From: Ehretia macrophylla | Lineage: Eukaryota > Streptophyta > Magnoliopsida > Boraginales > Ehretiaceae | DNA: 64,000 nucleotides | Direction of reading: 5' to 3' | Assembly: GCA_037974665.1 (NCBI GenBank) | Contig: CM075768.1 | Coordinates: 3,560,501-3,624,500 of the forward strand | Part shown: in pieces, positions 58,187-64,000 of the stretch | Position numbering within the stretch: position 1 is the first letter of the stretch | Layout: the number at the start of each line of letters is the position of its first letter | The notes under the pieces: model-generated | What the model was told of the DNA's origin: nothing | The model's input: the letters and a program-made list of their open reading frames with translations, nothing else | The model's database searches: none | Position numbers and translations under genes: made by a program

Positions 58187-58207
58187 GTATATGTATTTGT
58201 ATATGTA
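58187..58207 (-). other. Helitron Rep two-tyrosine motif
   Basis: Codons for YIYKYIY; tyrosines spaced as in the Y2 motif (YLYKYIYKGHD) of plant Helitron Rep proteins. Confidence 0.8.
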
Positions 58208-58578
58208 TTTCATGGCTTTAATTATTGAACAAATCTCAACATTTATGTGACAATCATACTTAGTAAGAAGATATGGATTATAAGGGACAACTCACCTGTT
58301 GTCCATAATTTGACCTCTAACTTTTATAGTCTTACCATCATTTCTTCTCCTATAAATTGGGTATGTGTTATTCCCTATTTTGGTTTCATCACAAAAATTA
58401 TTGGGATATTTATTTTTACACTTTCCATTATTCTTCATACAAGAATTTTCAGGATTTTTTTCACCACAAGAGTATGCAAGAATGGATACTTTTCAAAATC
58501 AAGCAACTCAGTACTAACTACTTTATCAAAAGATTTAGTAGTATAAAGCTTTGAATTTTTCTTCAAAATTATAAAAAA

Positions 58579-58587
58579 GTGAGCATG
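58579..58587 (-). other. Helitron Rep HUH motif
   Basis: Codons for HAH within QKRGLLHAHFFI; the metal-binding histidines are preserved. Confidence 0.85.
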
Positions 58588-60221
58588 TAGCAATCCACGT
58601 TTTTGAAATTCTATCACATAAGTGATGGCAGCAACTTTCCCAAAAAAAATTCTTTTTGAAATATCAATTTTTAATTCTTCTAGTTTGGCATGAAAGATGC
58701 GAGACACCAAATCAGGACGATTTTGAGCTTGCTCACTTGGTAATAAATTTTGATTGATTTATATCCAAGAAGGATTGCAAGTCATTGTTAGAAAAATATC
58801 AGGTTTAGCAAATCGTTGTACCAATGACATTGCATCCATATATCTTTTTCTCATATCTCGTGGTCCAGCAATTAAAGTTACTGGTAATAAGACTTTTGTT
58901 CCAACTCTAGATCCTTGCAAATTACCACTGGCAACAACATCCATAATTCCTTGGTAGTAATCACATCTAAGTTTGTCTTGATTATCTATAAAAAATCAAG
59001 TCTTTGTGTTTCGATCTTAATGTACATATCAACTATAAATTGTTGAAATAATCTTCCAGTGTGAATTATTAATGTTTTATCATTTTCTCTAATTTGAAAC
59101 TTGTAAGCATAATAGTCTCGACAAGAGATGTATGACCTTTTTGTTTTTCTAGAATTTGAAACTAAATAGTTGTAAGAACGGGAAAAGAAGAGACAAACAA
59201 ACAAAAAAAAAGAATGAAATAATTAATATATACTTATTTTAGTTAAAGAATCTAATTTTGTGTGAAAAATTTTACTTATCTTGACCTTCTACATTGAGCA
59301 AATGTTCTGCTGATTTCATGTAAGCAAGGTTTACAATTGATTCTCCTGGACAAATACTTGAAGAACTGATTTTATGGATTGTTCTAGGTAATTTCTCTAT
59401 CCATCTATGCCAGCCTGTGTCACCCTTAGGAAAGATCAAAGGATATTGAAGTGGATCATAACAACCAAAATAGTATTTGACTTGTTGATTTTCACCTGAT
59501 TTAGTATAGACCTTAATATTTTGTCCTTCACTATAGTCAATATCATTTTATTCAATCCAAATTGTAGCTACTTAAGAAGTTATTGGGGTATTGTAAATTC
59601 GTTGATCCATTCCTGTTTCTGATCGAATAAAGATTCTATAGTCATCAAAATTTGGCATAGATTTTAAATTTTTAAAAAAATTGGAATATGGATTCATATC
59701 TAAAATTTTGATGATGGACCTAATAATTTGTTCATCCAACTTATCTGATGTTTTCAACCTTTTTTGAATCTCATCTTCAGTATCAAAGAAGTGAAGTTGT
59801 AAATTTGATGGGTTTGAAGTGCCTGAATAAATAGGAGACATGTAATGATGCACTTGGCCATTCACTCTAAAACTATAGACTCCTTTATTGCATTTTGCTA
59901 ATTCTTTGTCAAATTTTGCTCCAAAGGACGTAAAACAAAAGGCATTGTTATATGATCTTATGAACTTTCTAAATTGTTTAGCTTTGTCAGAATTTTCTAG
60001 AAAGAGATCAGATAATTCTTTTAGCATTTCATTTCCTACTAATGTAATTTGTCCATCGAGGCAGCAAAAACCATTTGGTTCAAACTCAAATCTTTTTGCA
60101 TTACAAAAATTGCAATTTCGAACATTTTTCAAAATATAAGGTTCAGTTGGTAATTGTTCAAACAAGTTAGAATTCCTAGCAAAGATTTTATCCTGAGAAC
60201 CTAATAGACACAAAAAGTTGG

Positions 60222-60897
60222 TTTAAGTATAATATAAATCAAAGACTTGGGAGCAAAAGAAGAAAAGTTTGTAGAGGTAGTCAAAGTATAAAAATAACCT
60301 GAGACAACGAAGCCAACTTCATTAGATAAATTATTAATATTAGTTTGTTGTGAAGTTGACCCTAAATTGAAAAGTTTAAGGTTAAAAATAAGGAAAATAG
60401 TATCTTATAAAATGGTAAATATATCATAGAGAAAAGGAAGTCTCACCCTTTTCAAAGATTACAAAACTAGGCATATGTTGTTTGTCTTTTGCATCAAAAG
60501 TTTGAGGAAAACCACTTATTCCTGGACATGATTAAAATTTATATTAATAAACTTATTATATGATTATTTGACGGTGATGAAGGAAAATTTTAATACATGG
60601 TTGTTGATTATCTTGTGATGGCTCCCTTATAACTATTCCCTTTTGATTTTCATGACGAGTTTGAAAAAAAAGAAAAACAAAGAAATGTATGTTTAATATT
60701 ATTCTTACTAATCTTATTATAAAAGTTCGATCTAAAAATTTGAAATGAAACTTTCATGTTGGATTTTAGTTGCACTATCTGATTTAAAACCTGGGACTAA
60801 ATAAAAATGAAGATGAATTTTTAGTAAATAAGAAATAACAATGGCCGATTTCTTAGTATAGGAGAAAAGAATAGGCAAAAGAAAAAGAATTATATAC
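60222..60897 (-). other. Helitron 5' introns and small exon-like pieces
   Basis: Coding-like islands such as GFPQTFDAKDKQHMPSFVI (about 60465-60530) and SNEVGFVVS (about 60302-60330) lie between AT-rich stretches with GT/AG edges. They probably represent exons upstream of the zinc-finger region. Confidence 0.45.
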
Positions 60898-61110
60898 CGT
60901 CTTTCAAACATAAAGAATAGCATTCTAAAGTCGTGCTTGTTTGCCTTTTGCACTTTGTTGCAAACAAAGCTCACGTTTTTTTTCTATAGATAGTGAAGCA
61001 TATCTTTCTCACTTTTTTTTATTGATGTTATCTTTTTGTTCGCCTGACAGTTCAGAGTAACGTTTTCTCTTGGGTCGTGAGGAAGTTAAATTTTTCTATT
61101 CGTTGTTCAT
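60898..61110 (-). pseudogene. Helitron N-terminal exon
   Basis: From ATG at 61110 (minus), with early stops, reading SRPKRKRYSELSGEQKDNIN and ERYASLSIEKKRELCLQQSA. Plant Helitron proteins often start with such basic, repeated RxxYxxLS.E.R segments. GTATAT follows as a splice donor. Confidence 0.55.
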
Positions 61111-62819
61111 TGTGGTTATCCTTTCAAGAAAGTTAGAAAACTATGAATTATAAGGAGGTCATAAGAACAGGTAACATCTTTGAAAACAACATTATATTAA
61201 ACGAGATAATAATATTTATATCAACATTGATATAAAGCAAACAAACTCTTCTAGCAATATAAGAGAGTCACGAATAACAAAGATATATATATATATATAT
61301 ATATGGAACAAATATTGAAAATTAGAAAATATAAGAAATTCACCAATAGTAGATAATGAGAAGAAAGATATAGGAAAAGAAGAGTACACATCATAGACAT
61401 GGCAATCCAAAACATACAAATAAATGGACATGTAGATTTAAACATTATGAACAAAATATAGCTTTTGTACCAAAATAGTTACCTTGTTTGTCTTGTGATG
61501 AACAAACTCCAGAGCTGAACACAGTTTAATTACTTCTGTTGAATTCAATTGCCAACGTATTTGCAATATTGAGGATGCAAATAAGAAAGAGAGGTTAAAA
61601 CATGAATAAGTAAAATTGAGGATCTCTAATTTACCATATTTAATACAAACTCAAGTCCCTAAATATGACAGATGATAAGTTCAGAACCATGACTTATATT
61701 GACAACTATGACTTATCAACACCCAATGAAATGTGATTACATGAATACATATGCTCCCTGCATTATTCTTAAAACATAAATCTCACAATTTGCATTTCAA
61801 ATGATAATGAACACCTTCAGATCATGCAGAGAAATTTGAACATGGAATTATACTACTTCTTTTAATTGTTATGATGGTACATATAGAGATACTATATAAA
61901 GAACTCCCAAACTTGTTTTGATTAGAACTACAAAGATTGCGATAAATCTTAAAAATTATGATCACAAAATTGTGGTAGACATTCCTAGCAGCAATAAGAC
62001 ATCAAAAAACTATACAAAGTGCATAAGGAACAACGTTGACAAATACTACTAATTGTATAATAAGTGACTTGAAGACTAAATAAAATTAACCACCAGAGTT
62101 AAGCTAAGACACCTGAAAAAGTTCAAATAACAAAAAGATAAAGATGCAACAAATGATGGTTAAATCAACATTAGTGATCATCGGGGAAAGACAAAACAAC
62201 ATCTAAAAGCCTAACATATGGAAAACTATACTAAAGAAAAGAGACAACAAAACTAAAAGGAGAAAAAAGAAAAAAAATGAAATACAATGCAAAATGGAAA
62301 CCCATACCCAAACAGACGACGACAAAATCCAAAATGATCTTCGTCTTGTGCTTTTATTGCCGACGTCTCTTTCTCATATACAATACTGCTTGAGAGAAAA
62401 ACGTTGTTTTTTCTTTGCCAAGAAGAGTGGAAGATCTAGAATATAACAGAAGCTTCATAAAAGATGCAAATGCTTAGAGGCTTGTTGATCGAAGAAGAAG
62501 ATCATACAAAAAGATGAATAAAAATACAAACCTGCTTTTTAAACAAGGATCCAGTAAGATTTGTGTTTGTGTTTTTGGTGTGTGAGAGAGAAGAAATGTG
62601 TGATATTTTTATTTTGTCAGATTCCACTATATTGATCAACGGTTTAAATTTGTTACTCGAAAAAATGTGGACAAATCCAAACCGTTGATGCAAAAAGGCA
62701 ACATGGTCATTTCAACAAAATGATACAATGATATTATCACATAGTACAATACATTAATGTAGTGACGACCTAAACTTTTACCCCCATTTGGACAATTTTA
62801 ACCCTTCATATTCTTTTAG

Positions 62820-62820
<1 letters not shown>
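61111..62820 (-). other. Helitron 5' leader region
   Basis: Non-coding and AT-rich, with a TA run at about 61285-61304. Inverted words AAACCGTTGAT and ATCAACGGTTTAAA (about 62635-62692) form a possible stem. The last 60 bases before the TA run (minus: TACTAAAAGAATATGAAGGG) resemble plant Helitron 5' ends. Confidence 0.5.

Positions 62821-62882
<62 letters not shown>
62819..62882. repeat. (TA)n microsatellite
   Basis: About 60 bases of TA beside the presumed Helitron 5' end; a matching TA run lies beside the 3' end at 45550-45593. Confidence 0.9.
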
Positions 62883-62883
<1 letters not shown>

Positions 62884-63359
62884 CTTGGATAATTGGATTA
62901 ATAATTAAAAAATAAAATTTAAATTTAATTTTTTAAAGAAAAGTTAATTTAACTATTAATGATACAGTACACAAGTTGATAGATAACACTAACAATGAAC
63001 ATAAATGATAAAGCATTAGATAACAAACTACGAGTTAATGAGACACAAGTACATTAGTGATATAAATATAGAAATAAAACATTGCATAAAAGTTTGAGGA
63101 AAACAAGTGCAAAAGTTTTCCATTTTGTTATGCTTCTTGTACGGGGCGCTGGGCCTGTTGGCGGTGTGGTGGCCTTGGCAGTGGTAGTGGTTGAATAACC
63201 ACTTCATGATTAAAATAGTTTGTGACATTTGAGTGTTGAGATAAAAGATATCTTACAAGCGTTTGAGTTCCAAATTTATGTCGAAATATAAATTGATGCT
63301 GATAATAGTTATAAATTACATACTCATGTTCTTCAAAGTACGTAAAATGATTCCAAACT
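62883..63359. other. Intergenic flank
   Basis: AT-rich with a small GC-richer patch near 63130-63200; no gene recognised. Confidence 0.45.
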
Positions 63360-63941
63360 TGTTAGACCCTGAACAGAGCCTATATGCATTTTATAGCATT
63401 TCATATATTTTTACATTATTTAATATGTTTTTATATCGATTTATATGCATTTATCTTGATTTATGAGCGTTTGCATCGTTTTTACGTGCATTCATGTTCA
63501 AATACGTGCATTTGAGTATTTTAGATATCGTAGCCGATAATTGAATCCTACCAAGTCAAATAGCTAACTAGAATAATTAAACTATAACCAAAACAATTAA
63601 AATAGAGCAACATGGCAAGCAAGAAAATAAGCTTTTAGTTCAAAGGTACTTTTGTCTTTGGGACTTCTTGCAAAATATCATACCAACTAAAACATACAAA
63701 ACACATACAATACACACACACACACACTCATATTTTGACCAAAAGAAGAGAGAAAATAGAAAGAACGAAAGAAAAGGAAAGGAAAAAGGAAAACTGTTTT
63801 GTCCATAGTACAACCGTTATGCTGCCTAATTTTCGAGGAAACTAATAATAAGTTGAAAATTTGACTAAGTATGGATTGGTAATTGAATTAACGGTCACCC
63901 TCGGACTTAGTCCTATGCAGGGTTGGGTTCGAGGCGTGACA
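63360..63941 (+). repeat. Element 5, 5' LTR (short or deleted form)
   Basis: Ends GGCGTGACA at 63941, followed by a primer site. The start TGTTAGACCC at 63360 is chosen because it matches the TGTGAGACCC start of LTR copy G and is followed by similar ACGTGCATTT words. The middle shares CA-rich and AGAAGAGAGAAAA stretches with LTR copy F. At 582 bases it is much shorter than its relatives, so a large internal deletion is likely. Confidence 0.6.
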
Positions 63942-64000
63942 ACTTTAGTGGTATCAGAGCTTAGCCAGTTGGTTAGGCGTAGTTGGGTTTTAGAACCCTA
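63942..64000 (+). mobile_element. Element 5 interior, start only
   Basis: The sequence after the primer site runs to the window end; too short to show gag. Confidence 0.7.
63949..63960 (+). other. Primer binding site of element 5 (initiator Met-tRNA)
   Basis: TGGTATCAGAGC, seven bases after the LTR end. The element interior continues beyond the window. Confidence 0.92.

Larger units (their letters stand above)
57480..60221 (-). pseudogene. Helitron Rep (HUH nuclease) and zinc-finger region, broken
   Basis: On minus from 60213: a zinc-finger-like CNFCNAKRFEFE, then NEMLKELSDLF and FGAKFDKELAKCNKGVYSFR, as in plant Helitron N-termini; SCRDYYAYKFQIREND and HTGRLFQQFIVDMYIKIE (59204-58986); MRKRYMDAMSLVQRF and LTMTCNPSWI (58944-58759); IEFQKRGLLHAHFFIIL with the HUH motif; PYNPYLLTKYDCHINVEIC; and KYIYKYIYKGHD with the two-tyrosine motif. 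Rep cuts and joins single strands in rolling-circle transposition. The frame is interrupted at several points, so it is inactive. Confidence 0.92.
45594..62820 (-). mobile_element. Decayed autonomous-type Helitron (RepHel + RPA) carrying host gene pieces
   Basis: Minus strand. The 3' end is CTAG at 45594-45597, preceded by a hairpin (45606-45625) and followed by T, as expected for Helitrons. The 5' end is placed at about 62820, where TATACTAAAAG-like sequence meets a TA run; the classical TC start is not visible. Both ends touch TA microsatellites, as if the element had entered one. In order on minus it holds an N-terminal exon, zinc-finger region, Rep, helicase, RPA-like OB fragment, kinase fragments and unidentified exon-like pieces. 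Without element 3 the length is about 9.7 kb. Confidence 0.75.

Noticed and set aside
62758..63941. Element 5 LTR beginning at TGTAGTGACGACC (62758)
   Set aside because: That sequence fits better as the Helitron 5' end region, and TGTTAGACCC at 63360 matches the LTR copy G start.

Overview
This is a stretch of AT-rich plant nuclear DNA, almost certainly from a eudicot. The evidence is plant-type LTR retrotransposons primed by initiator Met-tRNA (TGGTATCAGAGC), a plant RepHel/RPA-type Helitron, and one host gene recognisable as the GA-signalling F-box gene SNEEZY (SNE/SLY2-like). Nothing prokaryotic is present and no tRNA, rRNA or CRISPR was seen. The species cannot be named from the sequence.

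Layout. 1-3083: old intergenic DNA with two decayed LTR pieces of Tat/Ogre type. 3084-14010: an old Tekay/Del-like LTR split by element 1 (3976-11435, minus strand), a complete but non-coding LTR element with TSD AAATG. 14181-31670: a second old LTR, minus strand, split first by element 2 (15570-25312, minus, TSD CGGTC), a nearly intact Ty3/Gypsy chromovirus-like element whose gag-pol frame has one visible stop, and then by a roughly 2.8 kb inverted LTR duplication (25722-31418). 31671-37177: the only gene-like island, with the SNE-type F-box gene at 35533-36072 and a candidate foldback element upstream. 37183-45370: an Athila-type relic (TSD ATTGA) with only the C-terminal part of integrase left, carrying a solo LTR (42288-44785, TSD TAATG) inside its right LTR. 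45594-about 62820: a decayed Helitron on the minus strand with Rep (HUH and two-tyrosine motifs), PIF1-type helicase and RPA OB-fold pieces plus captured fragments of a plant CDC2-like protein kinase. Element 3 (47542-55029, plus, TSD TCCTA), a gag-only LTR element, lies inside one kinase fragment. 63360-64000: the 5' LTR, primer site and start of another LTR element running off the window.

How it fits together. Elements 1, 2 and 3 share LTR ends, primer site, polypurine tract and a small hairpin next to that tract. Element 2 is the only copy here with pol, so elements 1 and 3 look like dependants moved by relatives of element 2. Target duplications allow the order of insertions to be read. 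I did not find a wholly new biological system. The best leads are the hairpin with compensatory changes beside the polypurine tract, the CACATAA leader arrays, the shuffled kinase/RPA cargo in the Helitron and the large LTR inverted duplication.
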